The translations under genes and the position numbers were made by a program. DNA of 64,000 nt from Topomyia yanbarensis (lineage: Eukaryota; Arthropoda; Insecta; Diptera; Culicidae), in NCBI RefSeq assembly GCF_030247195.1, contig NC_080671.1:410341335-410405334 (forward strand). The letters run 5' to 3'. Below the pieces are notes generated by a model. It ran no database searches. It was not told the origin of the DNA and saw only the letters and a program-made list of their open reading frames with translations. This document shows, one piece after another, positions 23,825 to 35,929 of the stretch (the stretch's first letter is position 1; each line of letters opens with the position of its first letter).

Positions 23825-24245
23825 AGTCATGTTGGTAGACTTGAGTGATTCGTAATTATGTTGCTTAAGCTCGACTCCTGCCATCAGAAGACAAAAGATT
23901 ATAATTTCTTACAAAATTCAAAACTTTTTGTGCGACTTAGTGGAATGTCGCAATTAATCCTGTTAAGAACGATGTCTTCCGTTTAATATCTATTAACCTT
24001 CCGGAAGTCGCGCTAGTGCACTGAGTGCACGCTGCTCTGAAAATCTAGCGGCTGCTCGTTCAGTGGGCCATTAGCGCGAGTTCCGGAGTGTTAAAAGGAT
24101 TAACAGCCTGTAGGATTTTAAGCCTGTTTCTACTTACGCTGCCACTTCTAGTTTTCCGATCTGTATATTTCACATCCTTGCTCGCACTTGCGTACTATGG
24201 TTCTAAATTTCCATATCTTTCCCTACCCAGTAATCTCTAGCTAAT
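23825..24245 (+). mobile_element. tRNA-derived SINE, copy 2 (interrupted)
   Basis: This is the same SINE as at 20975-21190 in the opposite orientation: GTTGGTAGACTTGAGTGATT (A-box region), AAGCTCGACTCC (B box), then AGAAGACAAAAG. The match is lost at about 23903 and resumes near 24115 (TTTTAAGCCTG), followed by AGTTTTCCGATCTGTATA and the end ACCCAGTAATCTC. The gap of about 210 bp is an insertion that includes a GC-rich hairpin. Confidence 0.65.
23903..24118. other. Insertion inside SINE copy 2, with GC-rich hairpin
   Basis: This sequence has no counterpart in SINE copy 1. Around 23995-24095 it contains CCTTCCGGAAGTCGCGCTAG and, about 60 bases later, GCGCGAGTTCCGGAGTG, forming an imperfect hairpin, with GTGCACTGAGTGCAC (a small palindrome) in between. 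It may be a MITE or a shift of sequence during decay. The ends are not sharply defined. Confidence 0.45.
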
Positions 24246-24249
24246 TGTA

Positions 24250-25690
24250 GGTGGTTAAAAAGTACAAAATAATAGTACGGTAAATTAATAACTCACCAAT
24301 ACGAAGAACTCTCATTCTTTTCTGTGTTTCAAAAATTCTGATTGTCCACAATTTTCCCATTCCGAATGCAGTTGTTGTACGATGACGCCAAACAAATTCC
24401 CCGAACCGTTTCGATTTACGACTCTGTACAGCCAAAAAGTCACTGCAACACGCTAAAACTGCTATTGATTTCCCACCTTTACCTTCGGCATTTCATTTCG
24501 CCGTACTCTTGAAAACTAATTATAATGTTATTCCACTGGTAAACTTAACTCCTTCACACCACCGAACAGCAGGACGAACTAGTTCGTCAGGATTTACTAC
24601 TGCAAGTCACGGGTTCAGCCAAAGAACGCGGTGAAACTTTTGCAGCGGTTTATCCGATTATCTTAACAGGCAACTTCCCGGAACTACTTGTACTGCATGT
24701 TTTGGTTGAAGTAGGTTACGTGCTCTTCTATGTTTGGTCCCTCCCACCCCGATCGGGAAAACCCGTACCTGTGAGAAAACAAGTCAAGTGCAGCGAGAGC
24801 TAAAGTTATGAAAGAACAACTTTTCTTATCTGTAAGTAGCGATGGTTGTTTGCTCTTAACCGGGTTCTTGCACCGACATGTTTCCCCACTGTACAAACTC
24901 CTCAATCCAGAGCATTCGCCGGTTGTCAGCATAGTATAACATAAATAGGAAAACCCGTCAACTGAATAAGAACGGCTGCAGTGGTGAAACTTCTACTGAT
25001 TCAACCCTCCACCCACTGCCAGCGACGATGGATTACCCCGAAAAAAGTAAAGATCGGTGAACTGCTTGGCAGTCATAAAATGTGTTAACCCGTCATTTCA
25101 TTACTTTGCTACCGGTGAAACACAAGGATGAACCGCGTTGTTGGATTGTCGAGCACGAGGTGTGTCATTGAACGACACACGATGCGATGGAAAATATGGA
25201 AGAAACTTCACACCTTTTGATAGGCGATGGGTTTAACAAAGTACAAACTGCCATGCCCGTATTCCACCAACCATAGCCTGCATATCAGGCAACCAACACT
25301 GGGGTTTCGAAGAGTTTCCGTGCTAGGAAGCCGTAAAAGCAGCCGAAGCTCAGTGACTCGTGAGCAGAATGATGTTCAAGTTTAAGATGATTTGTTTTTT
25401 TTTTTCTTTTTGTGTCGGAACAAATTTTTTAACACTTGCTAACGAACTTGTCGTGCGTGGGCGGTGGGTGGGTTTGGGTGCGTATCTATTCATTATTCTG
25501 CTCTCTGGGTATATAGTACTGGCTGTATTGTCTACGTTGAAAATGTGGTGCAACAAATTTAATCTTCAGTCGTACAGAGTGCTGCCATGTTTACTTTGTG
25601 TGTTGGATCGACGATTTCTTTCTGACTTTAGGTTTATGACTTCTGAGTACAGAGAGCTTGAAGTTTTTAATTTTTTATTTTCTTTTTCCT
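24250..25690. other. Unassigned sequence
   Basis: No supported gene or repeat. The 110-codon frame at 25360-25692 is rich in Phe/Leu and would look membrane-like, but it overlaps poly-T tracts and an opposite-strand frame and has no family resemblance. Confidence 0.45.
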
Positions 25691-25693
25691 GAT

Positions 25694-26860
25694 TTATCTG
25701 ATTTCAAATTTTTGATTTGCGGTCTCTGACTTTAGATTTGAGCTATCGTATATCAAATTTTTGGTTAAATTTTGTAATGCCGCGTCATCGTCAGCTTTAT
25801 TTTGTAAACCATGACCACGATTAAAATCATTCTCAATATAAGATTTGCACCTTTCCCAATTCGCTTTGTGATAATTAAACACTGAGCTAATTGGATTGGA
25901 AACTGTTTCGAAGTGAAAAAGTTACTGGATGGTGGTTAGAATCAAAGTCAGCATGTGTTACCAATCCGTTACAAATGTGATTTCAACTTGTGAAAACCAA
26001 ATCAATTGTTGATGGATAGTTTGTAGGTCCATTTGGAAACAAAATTTGTTAATAATTAGCAGAGCAATCATTAAAAAGTAGTTTACCGTTGGAATTGCTT
26101 TGAGCATTATTCCAGGATCAGTGTCTAGCGTTAAAATCAACGATTATAAATAATTTCAATTTCGAGTTTTTCCTTTCAATAAATTAGTTTGCTCGCCAGT
26201 GCATTGAAAAGGTCAATATGCTGCTGCATTTAAAATTATACCAAAATCGGTTTCAACTTCAAAACCCAAACTCTCGATCATCTTCGTATCAAAAGACGGC
26301 AAGACGCGATGTTTGATTCTGCGATTAACAGCAATTGCGATTCCTCTGCTGAATCCAATAATTCGATCAAATCGATGAATATCAAAATTAGAGTTACTCT
26401 TCAATTTAATATTTGGTTTTGAGCAACATTCGGTCACAATGGCTATATGCACATTATGTACTCTCAAGAAGTTGAAAAATTCGTCTTCGCACGTTTCTAA
26501 TGAACGAGCATTTCATTCAAGTAAATTGAATAGGCATTTTAAATTCAAATTTTACTTTAAATTCATTTCAATTTTGTTGGAAAATTCCCAGCCAGGTAGG
26601 TAGAATTTAGCATTGCAGTCATCAATTGAAACATTGCTTTCTGCTAAAAAAACAATTTTTCTTTCAAAAAGCAAAGGAAGCGTTATGTGAAAACGAAATT
26701 GAAGGCACGGTAGTTTGCGTTCTTTTAGCTGTGTTATCTACCACTGAAGCATAAGATAATGCACCGTTGTAAGATGGTGTGATGGAGATAGAAGATCCCT
26801 GTATAGGTAGAGAAGTTGTATTTCTATGCTGAAGTGGATTAAACATGTTGTCTTGAAGTG
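25694..26860 (-). pseudogene. Jockey-clade (Juan-like) retrotransposon relic
   Basis: Read on the minus strand, the 5' part (26664-26846) is an ORF1-end-like stretch with GALSYASVVDNTAKRTQTTV. It is followed around 26480-26520 by the start of ORF2 (E-W-N-A-R-S-L-like) and the endonuclease: VHNVHIAIVTECCSKPNIKL (Glu block), FDRIIGFSRGIAIAVNRRIK and VLPSFDTKMIESLGFEVETD at 26213-26467. The 3' part at 25694-25882 reads FNYHKANWERCKSYIENDFN, the segment between endonuclease and RT. Stops and frame changes occur throughout and no RT motif follows before about 25690, so it is truncated and dead. Juan elements are abundant in culicine mosquitoes, which fits the host inference. Confidence 0.75.
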
Positions 26861-27084
26861 TACCCGAACAAATGAGTTTTTTTGTTTGTTACTTTGTACG
26901 AGAATTTATTATTTATATCTTGTGAAGGAGAAAAGCCAGGTATTTTTTTCAATTTGTTGGATATTGTGTCCAAACCTTGCGATCGTGCGGTAACCTTTTC
27001 AAGACAGCCTTGAATGGTCTATCTGTCTTGAAAGCATATGCATAAAATTTATATAACTTCTCTGTAAGATACAAGAAAAGTTGT

Positions 27085-28645
27085 ATGACCATGATGACCG
27101 TACAATTCGTAGTTGCTACTCCGTGATTGACCACGACAAGCGAAATTGCATAGACAAACAACGAATGGAACCTGGGAGTAGCAATCTATTCTCAATGTGC
27201 ACGTTTCGGGAGTTCTATACTTTGGAATGCCAAAACGGCGCTTGACACGTCCTTACAGTCATCGGGGAAGGAAAGGAATGTTAGTGTAACAAATATTGTT
27301 ACGAAGACTGGGTATACCTCTGCATCTCCACGTTTGCCACGGGAAGAAGTAAAGAGTTACACAAATCTGGATTCACCTTAATAAGTGATATGATCTATGT
27401 AACTCTATGTAATACTGCAGTGTTATCATGTGTTTATTGCTCTAGGCAGCCGACTGCCGCGAATTTATGATAGATTTATCACTTGTTGAATTAATTTGGA
27501 AATGATCGGCTTGTAAAAAGCAACTTCACATAAGCAACAAGCTCCTGGCAGCCAACAGTTGGGAGTGTTGCCCATGTTGCTTCTTTATTCCGACGAAACA
27601 CGACATTCCAAGAACAATATAAAATAATGAAAAGCAATGACCTTTTGGGGTCTCGAGCCATTTATCAAAATGGATATGGTAATGTCTATGTAATTGAAGA
27701 TTTTATAGTACAAGTATTATTTGGCGTGTATTAACTTTACTATTATTATTTTAAGAAATGAAATGACAATTATGCATTGGATTATTTCTCCGCGAACTTT
27801 TGAATCGAATAATAATAATATAGGGATCGATACCTTAGATCCCTATATTATTATTATTCGCGCGCGTTGTTATTCTAGCTGAAGCTCATTTCATCCGGTA
27901 TAAAATATACACTACTGAAACACCTTAAACGACTGATTTTTTATGTCGACTATACAACCGATGACAAGCGCACGGGTTTTTCACGCTGATTACTAGAACA
28001 AGATTGGAGACAATAAGATAGAAAAGAAGAAATTAGCTATTTAATTTAAAACAACAATTTGTTCATAAATTGGAGCAAATGCAAGCAATAAAGAAGGGAC
28101 TTCTGGTTTTATTACAGTGCATGTCCTACTCCAAAGCATATAAAAATTCTCAACACACTGAGAACATTTAATATAATTGATTGATGACGTCTGCGAATTG
28201 GTAACTCCTTTGCGATTCTTGTCGCGAATTGTCAATCCTCAATCCTCGTACATGATTAGACAGTCACCATTCCACTCAGACAAGACCATGCGTATTCTCT
28301 ACGCACACAAAATGCCCAGTGAATTGGTTTCCTAGTTGACCAAATAAACACTAAACAAACAAAGAAATTAGTTTGCTCAGTCCAAAGAAATGTCAGCTCG
28401 ATTGGCATCACCGGCGGATACGTGCTTCCCTACAATGTCAAAATATGTACAATTCTGAATATAACAAACTGAAGTCTGCTTAGTTATTTATAATAATATA
28501 AGATCGGAAAAAAATGGTGCGGTTCAATTTCAATGAGAGCACTTTTGATGAATCCCAATAAAATAAATAAATAAAAATAAGTGATAAGGGACGCGGACAA
28601 AAATAGCTGACCACCGTCCGTAAGATACAGTAAATCTCGTTTCTT
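27085..28645 (+). repeat. Dispersed repeat family A, copy 2
   Basis: Direct copy of 130-1830. Matching landmarks are ATGACCGTACAATTCG near 27097, the CACGTCCTTACAGTCATCGG phrase near 27250, CACTCAGACAAGACCAT near 28276 and GATAAGGGACGCGGAC near 28583. It lacks the MITE found in copy 1 but has its own small palindrome at 27806-27860. The ORF-sized frames here are not shared with copy 1, which argues against a coding role. Confidence 0.75.
27806..27860. repeat. Perfect 23-bp-arm palindrome
   Basis: The arm CGAATAATAATAATATAGGG plus ATC is repeated exactly in reverse complement after a 9-base spacer. Family A copy 1 has only ordinary sequence at the matching point (around 885-915), so the palindrome arose after the two copies separated. 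It is too short to be a known element type and may be a repair-generated inverted duplication. Confidence 0.8.
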
Positions 28646-28829
28646 CAAAATAGTTTTAGTTTTGAAAAAAAACTGATTGAGTAGAAAAAGTAGATAGTCT
28701 TGGGAAAGACTGACTGTCGAAAAAAGTTAGTTAGTCTTGAGAAAAACTGTTGCTATTGAAAAACTCTAGGTATACCCGGAACTATCAAGATTTGTGACCG
28801 AGTCGAACAAAGGTTCAAGCCAGGCTGAT

Positions 28830-29400
28830 AATTAATTTAGTTGAATATGATAGAGGGCCGTCATCTGCAAATCTTGTGAGTTTATTTTCGGAATATCACT
28901 GATTTGTTTTCTCCCTTAGTGACATTCACAATTTTCTAGTTAGGTTCAAGAAGAATAACAGCGACCTTCCACAGCCACAAGAACTTGAGATACACTAAAT
29001 CGCAAATATGACATGTTCACCAGCGCTTCCTAGTGGAAGAATCCTGTACTATTCGATATACCACCTCAAAGTTTTTGATCCAGGGAGTAACTTTCCCGAA
29101 AGCACCTATCCGCTAAAAAATCAGGAAATTCAGATACATTAGGTCAAACAACTGACATGATCACTAGCGCCGCCTAATGGCAGTATGCTGAAATATTCGG
29201 TATACCACCTCATAGGTTCATTTTTATTTGTTTAGCAACTTCATTGACGAAATGGACTTTCCAAAAATCTAGATCTTGAGATACAGCAAGCTCAAGAACA
29301 ACAGGCACACTGGCGCTACCTAGCGGTCGAATTTTGTTTCAAGTTATTTGATCTCCCACAGGCTAGCTATTAATCTTCTGGACGAGTTTGCCGAAGAGGT
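28830..29400 (+). repeat. ~150-bp degenerate tandem repeat (about 3.5 units)
   Basis: A phrase of the form GATACA..AA, about 20 bases, CACnAGCGCnnCCTAGTGG recurs near 28990, 29140 and 29285. It is followed each time by GAAT/TATTCG and (in the first two) by GATATACCACCTCA or GGTATACCACCTCA. Units are 65-80% alike by eye. No coding sense. Repeats with this CGCTACCTAGCGG phrase are common in mosquito DNA. Confidence 0.65.
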
Positions 29401-29743
29401 TCAGTCATAAAATAAGTCAGGATAGGAGTATCATTCTTAGGTACACACAAAATTTCTGTTTGAAAGTAGATCTGAAAAAGAAAGCCAAAGCAGACGGCAA
29501 AAAGGCGCCCAACTGAGACTCTACCAAAGGTGCCAGAAGACTGCGCTACGCTCCTGTTAGTCCAGAATACAAACAAGACAAATACTTTAAATATCAACAC
29601 AAATGGCGAAAATTATTATTAACTTTTTCCGCTCGTTTTTCTCAGTTTCATAGGAAAAAGGGGAACCGAATTGTCGTAATGGGGAGTAAAGCAGGCTACC
29701 TTTTTAAAGCTGTAGCAAAGATTGTAGAGTAAGCTAGATCAAT

Positions 29744-30277
29744 TTGCATCGAGAAGAGATAACCGCATGCCGAATCATAAAAATTGAAGTCGCCTCGATG
29801 CCGGGAGGAGTTCCACAATATCACAAAGTAGCCGATCCCCAACCAAGGTCCAACCAATCCTGCACTAAGTTGAATAAGGTGAATGTCTGGATAACATCTC
29901 ACAGGAAATTTTTGATGTTCCTGGACCCCTTGGAAACTCTTTGTTTCTTCTCAATTGTCTAAGATCAGTTGCCGTTTGCTTCGGATTTGTGGAAGAGCTT
30001 TCTTTTGCTGGTATATTTGGCGGCCTTTCAAGAGAGTAAAAGATTATTGTTACAAAGCTTACTGCAATACTGCATGCATGACGCGCGGCACAAACAACCA
30101 ATCATGCAGAGGATCCTTGTCGAAAAAGACGCAAAGCAGTCCCGCCCGGTGCGATTCAAAATCGAACTCTTCGCTCACTGGAGCAAGGGGCTATTGAAAC
30201 AGCCAATCCCGTCCTTCAGTAGATCCACGCATCGCAAGTTCGAATCGATAGCTACACCATCGATCTCAACATTGTGA
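29744..30277 (+). other. Unrecognised protein-like relic in two frames
   Basis: A first frame (29744-29962) reads IIKIEVASMPGGVPQYHKVA and DPQPRSNQSCTKLNKVNVWI. After a stop/shift, a second frame (29969-30277) reads ESKRLLLQSLLQYCMHDARH and KQPIMQRILVEKDAKQSRPV. The composition is that of a real soluble protein and not low-complexity, but I cannot assign a family. It may be a fragment of a larger transposon polyprotein (for example a Helitron or LTR element). No intact start or signal can be defended. Confidence 0.25.
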
Positions 30278-30599
30278 GTGGGCATGTAAACACGTTAGTT
30301 CTTCATGAATGTCTTGTCGTCAGTAACGTCACTTGTTTACTTTAAACAAAGTTTCACACTTCTGGGCTTATCTAGGTGATCTTTCGAGATATCTGGCACA
30401 GCAGAATATTTCTGCGTCTTGCGGTATATTGGAATGTTTGATCCGAAAGAAGATCGGGTATGGTCGAACCCGGTTCAATAGGTTTGATTTTAAATGGAAG
30501 CTCGGAGTCTTTGGCGACGAATCTTGTTCGTTCGACATCCATTTTTGAATCATTTGGGTCAATTCAGGAGAGTTTGTTTATGCACGGACCTAGAACCAG

Positions 30600-31185
30600 A
30601 CACGAAGTGAAAACTGAAGAATAGGAAGGAAGAGACAAAAACCATGGGGGTTATAATTTGCAGGACAATATGAGTTTGGTAGTAAAGGAATATCGTGGTC
30701 ATCTATCTTCTCTTGATATATGGCTGGATGCAACCAGTTTTATTAGAAAATGGAACGAAGAATATGTGAAAACATAATTAGCAATAGATCATAAATGCGT
30801 CTTTGTTTCATTTGCTTGAGTGGGTGCAATCTGGAATATAATAGAAATGATGTTGCGGCCGTTGGATTGATAATTCAAATCTAATGATATGCACAATAAT
30901 CAACAATACACTAACTGGCAGAATAAATAGTTACAGGGAAAATAGTATTCGTGGACATTACGGTTATCAGCGCTATCTGAATTAGTTAATAGTCGATTGA
31001 TCCGCTTCAGACCTAGAGGACCCAAGAGGAGATCAATGGACTAGACAAAATAGAGGATCGGTGTTTACTTGGCAAACAGTTGCTAATTCGTCTGATTTTG
31101 CAAATTTTGTCTCGCGGGACGGACCGGGATCCCCTAAGCTATAAGTTGAAGTTCTATCAGCACACTTAAAAAAAATTGAGCATTT
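30600..31185. other. Unassigned AT-rich sequence
   Basis: Nothing recognisable as gene or repeat between the relic ending near 30560 and the family A fragment starting at 31190. Confidence 0.4.
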
Positions 31186-31189
31186 TCGA

Positions 31190-31445
31190 ATAAATTCAAC
31201 AAACAATAAATCCATCATAAGTACTCGGCAGCCGGCTGCCCAGAGCAATAAATACATGATAGCACTTCTGAGAATCACATCGCTTATCACGGTCAATCCT
31301 GATTTGTGTACCTGGATAGCTACTTCCAGGCTCCATTCGTTGATTCTCTGTGCAATATCGCTAGTTCTGGTCAATCGTGGAGTAGCAACGACGAATTGTA
31401 TGGTCATCATGCTCATGCTCATGCTCATTAGAAAAACTGCAAAAA
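31190..31445 (-). repeat. Dispersed repeat family A, inverted fragment (copy 3)
   Basis: The reverse complement matches about 140-560 of copy 1, with the mirrored CATGCTCATGCTCATGCTCA run at the right end. The match covers only the first ~400 bases of the family and carries deletions. The minus-strand frame of 148 codons across it (31033-31479) is a by-product and not a gene. Confidence 0.7.
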
Positions 31446-31449
31446 ATAA

Positions 31450-32415
31450 TTGATTTGCCGCATGATACAGAAATGTCATTATATATAATTTTGCGAGTGC
31501 TACTTCAATAGTTATAGAATTTAATGTAATTTTTCCTCATATTTTCCCATAATGACAATAGTAAAAACTTTAATTCTAAAAAAAATTGGCAGCTGAGGCT
31601 ACCTTATGTCACAATATGAAGAGAGGGGAGACTTTGAGAATTGTAAACATCAAGTGCAAAAAATCAATCAATTATCTAAAATATTGTTTAAAAAAATGTA
31701 CAATTTTATCGTGCATTAAAGAATTTATAATGACAACAAAAATAGTTTTAACTTTATATTTTATCCAAAGACTTATCACCCCTATGTAATTAAATATATT
31801 GCACAAAAATCAGCAATGCAGTGAAATTTTTATAGATTTTACAATTTTTATTCAAAATTCGTGATATACGATTTAATTTATATGTTTCTTTGTTTTATAG
31901 GATATTGTGTCCAAAAAAGGGTATATTTAAAAATGAAATCAACGCAAAATTTTCTGATAACGCTAACGTTACATTCATCGAAGTGCGTTGACGATGAACG
32001 ATGAACTCAACGTCAAAATCAGCGTAGCTGAATTCAGCGGAAAAAAAATCGATTCAACGATGTCGCGTTGAAACGATCATCACTTTAACACCCCTACTAA
32101 TTACCGAAAATTTTGAAATAAAACAAAATTTGGTTCAGATTTCAGGTCACAGTTTTCAAATTTTTGATTTCGGATTTCAGATTCTACCTGCTGATTTATT
32201 ATTTCTGATTTCTAATAGTTATTGTCTAATCCAAGAAATTCTTTATTTTCTAAAAAATATCTTTTTATATCTTGGGACGTAGTTGCTGTCATGACATTAT
32301 TTTTTCTTGAAAATATTTGAAACATGAAAAATTTATATTAATCAAGATAGGTGCTTCTCTTGAGGTGCTAGAAGCTGCTCAATTTTTTATCTTCCGATGC
32401 CTAATATAATTTTAT
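31450..32415. other. Unassigned AT-rich sequence
   Basis: Only short frames and A/T runs. A GATGAACGATGAACTCAACG phrase near 31990 repeats locally but forms no array. Confidence 0.4.
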
Positions 32416-32417
32416 AT

Positions 32418-35400
32418 ATTGGTCATTTCACGTCAGATTTACAACCAAAATTTTAAATTCTTTCAAAAAATTTCTAGCTTTCTTTACCTAAAAATAATTG
32501 ACACGTGAGGGATTCCATCGGCCGACCACAAAATACCCGACCCATCGTCGATTCGATCGAAAGTTTGACGTTGTGTTCGGTTTATGAATCTCCATTGTTT
32601 TCTCTGACAATTGCAATATTTTGATACAAGAGCAATCTTTCAAAAGGGGGTAAACATTTGTACGTGCATTACTTTCAATTTTTTTTTGTTCTATTACTGT
32701 ATTTTATACAGCAAAACTCTCTGAAAACGAGTTTCAGGGAATGAATATATATGCGCGAAAAAAATATACACTGAAAAAATGTTGTGCCATTTTTCACAAA
32801 AACAAAAAATTGTGTTAAAAATTTAGATTGCAAAAAACCCATTTTTTCTATTTTTTATACTTTAGAACCAAAAACCTAAAGAGAAAAGAAATATTTTGAG
32901 TGTGATTGTATGATGGAGAACTTATCAACAAAAAAGTTTTTCGAACAATAACTTTATTGTATTTTTGACTGCAAATTGTAGGAATTAAAAAAATATGTCA
33001 AAAGTTGTTTTAAGGAAAAATTTATATTGAAAGCTTCTCCATGATCCAAATACACTGAAAAAGTTACTTTTTCGTCTTCAAAACGATAAACTGTTTTTGT
33101 TGGAACAAAATCCCAAATATCTCGAAAACTATGGCATTTTGGAAGATTTTTGTTGAATACATTTTGATTTAAAATGAGTGTTAGAATTATATTCTGTAAT
33201 AAAATTACAGTTTTGTATGTCAATTAGCATGAAATTTAAAAATATGTATAATGTTATTGTTAGAAAAACTTTTTTACCGATAAGTTCTCCATCATACAAT
33301 CACATTCAAAATGTTTCTTTTCTCTTGAAGTTTTTATTGACAAAATATAAAAAAATCGAAAAAGTAAGTTTTTTTACAATTTAAATTTTTAACACAAATT
33401 TTTGTTTTTATGAAAAATGACACAAAAAATTTTTCAGTGTATATTTTTTTCGCACATAAATATTCATTCCTCAGAAAGTTTTGCTGTATAAAATACAGTA
33501 ATCGGGTAAAAAAAATTTGAAATTATTGCACATAGAAATGTTTACGTTCTTTTTAGAAGTTGCTCTTGAGTCAAAATAATCTTACTGATTGTGAAAAATG
33601 TTTAGTCTTCCATGCCGATGAAATGTGTAAAGTTTCATAGGAATCCAAGATGGTCGATCAGGATTTTAATTAATTTTTTTGAAGTTCTATAATTTATGGA
33701 ATCTGCAATTATTAGAATCAAATTGGGCCATTTTTTTATTTAATTTTGACATTACATCGATTTCTTAATATATAAATATTTAGAATTGTGTTAAAAAGAT
33801 TGTGTCAAAATTTGCAAAATACTTTGCGAGATATTTCAATTATTGAATTATCTCGAATGAAATATCTCGTAAAATACTTCGAGTTTCATTCTGAAATTTT
33901 CACACCACCTTCTCGATGGGTTTCCAAACGAAGTGAACAAGGCATATGTGACGGACCTTCACGGATTTCAACCAAATTTGGAAGAATTTTTCATCTAGAG
34001 CCAATTTATAAAAACCCAAATTTTTGTGTCAATTGAACCACCCCTCGGGTCATGGGAGCACACCCCGTTTTGACAAATTGTCAAAACTCTTGATTTTATT
34101 TTGATCATATCTCTGGTTCTATTTACCCTAGAATCAAACCGCAAAATGGCTTTTGAAGAAAATTATTCAAGCAGTCTAGAAAAAAATATTAATTTTTTGC
34201 TGCAGTGCTGCCAACTATGCGATTTTTTCAGTTAAATATTAAAAATTAATTTTTCTCCCAATACATATATTTTAATTTTGAAAATTCTAATGCCATCGTG
34301 TTCCTCAGACATTTCTACATAAGAAACACTTAAAATCTTAATAAAATTTGAGCGGATCCTGAGATACACCGTTTTGAAGGGAAAAAATCGCAAATTCCCA
34401 TATAAACTCGCAAGCTCACAACACCAGAAACCAGTTGGAGTATTCGGAGTTCAAACATGATTTTTCGTGAAGTAGACGAAAAATGATGAAAAAATACGGT
34501 TTTGGTTTGCTTCTTGCAGATCAGGGTCAATTTTTATGACCGTTTGAAGATTTTCTCCATTTCGGCCAATAAAAATGGATTTTTATATGAGAAAATGCGA
34601 ATTTTTCCCTTCAAAACGGTGTATCTCAGGATGCGCTCAAATTGTATTGAGATTATAAGATTTTCTTATGTAAAAATGTCTGAGGAATACGATGGCATTA
34701 GAATTTTCAAAAATAAAATATATGTCAAAAATAAATTTTTAATATTTAACTGAAAAAATCACATAGTTGGCAGCACTGCCGCCAAAAATTTATATTTTTT
34801 CTAGACTCCTTGAATAATTTTCTTCAAAAGCCATCTAGCGGTTTGATTTTAGAATCAATAGAACCGGAGATATGATCAAAAGAAAATCAAGGGTTTTGGC
34901 AATTTGTCAAAACGGGGGGGTGCTCTCATGACCCGAGGGGTGGTTCAATTGACACACAAATTTGGGTTTTTATATATAAGCCCTAGATGAACAATTCCTC
35001 CAAATTTGGTTCAAATTCGTGAAGGTCGATTTCAAGTTTGTATGTTTTTTGACCACTTAGGGTGGTGCCAATTTTTTTTTAAATAATTATAAATTATTTA
35101 AAAAAAAATTGGCACCGTCTAAAAAATTGCTTCAAACATTTGCAGAATATATAATTTATATAACAAAAACAAATATTAGAAAAATCAAGATCGGTGAGAT
35201 CACGCGAAAACACAACTTTTATTTTTTAAGGTTTTTTTCTACAAATATATATGTTTTTGAGTTATTAGTGATTGAAAAGTGTCCAATTTTGTAAAATTTA
35301 TAAAATTTATAAAAATATTTAATAATGTTCAAAAACTCATAATTTGAAAAAAATATTATATTTAGCCAAAGCAAAAAATCGCATCAATCATTTTTAACTA

Positions 35401-35925
35401 AAGAATGCAAAAACAGAGGGAACTAAAATTTTAGTTGTAAATCTGACGTGGAATTATCCGCATTCTGCAAATGTTATAAGCAAAAACAAATTTTAAGTCG
35501 TCCCGAAAGCAATTAATATAACATAATTATATTGAGAAGATTATGAAAATTTTCAGAATGGAACTCGAAGTATTTTACGAGATATTTCAATATTTAAAAA
35601 AACATTCAACTTTAAAAAAATCAATTAGCCTCTAATAATTGTAGATTTCATAGGTAATATAACAAAAAAAAAATTTGTAAATTGTAAAATGCAATTTTTT
35701 TATTAAATATTTTTTCCGTATATCGAATCGGTTCCGAGTAATCATCAGTGATTGAAAAATGTTCAATTTCATAAACTTCAAAAATTTAAAAACTAATAAC
35801 TTGAAGAAAATTATCATATTTAGCCAAAACAAAAATACGTGTTAATTATTTTTAGCTAAAGAATTATTGGAAGGTATTAAAATTTTGGTTGTAAATCTAA
35901 CGTGGAATGACCCATATAATAAAAT
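32418..35925. mobile_element. Nested palindromic (foldback) element, ~3.5 kb, non-coding
   Basis: The outer ends mirror each other: GGTCATTTCACGTCAGATTT at the left and, on the minus strand, GGTCATTCCACGTTAGATTT at the right, followed on both sides by ACAACCAAAATTTTAA. Inside are two further large inverted repeats. One is centred near 33090, with arms of about 400-500 bp (for example TGATGGAGAACTTATC near 32912 against its mirror near 33280). The other is centred near 34500, with arms running from about 33690-34480 to 34560-35670 (mirrored CCACCCCTCGGGTCATG near 34040 and 34930). A third copy of the terminal sequence lies at about 35400-35460. No transposase was found. The structure suggests insertion of one hairpin element into another of the same family, or a multi-arm foldback. 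Confidence 0.7.
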
Positions 35926-35929
35926 TTTA

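Noticed and set aside
20975..24245. One 3.3-kb transposon with inverted ends
   Set aside because: The matching ends carry polymerase III box-like motifs and a common ~200-bp body, and the interior is a mix of unrelated debris. Two SINE copies in opposite orientation explain it better.
31033..31479. 148-codon minus-strand frame
   Set aside because: It lies mostly in an inverted fragment of repeat family A and is not open in the other copies.
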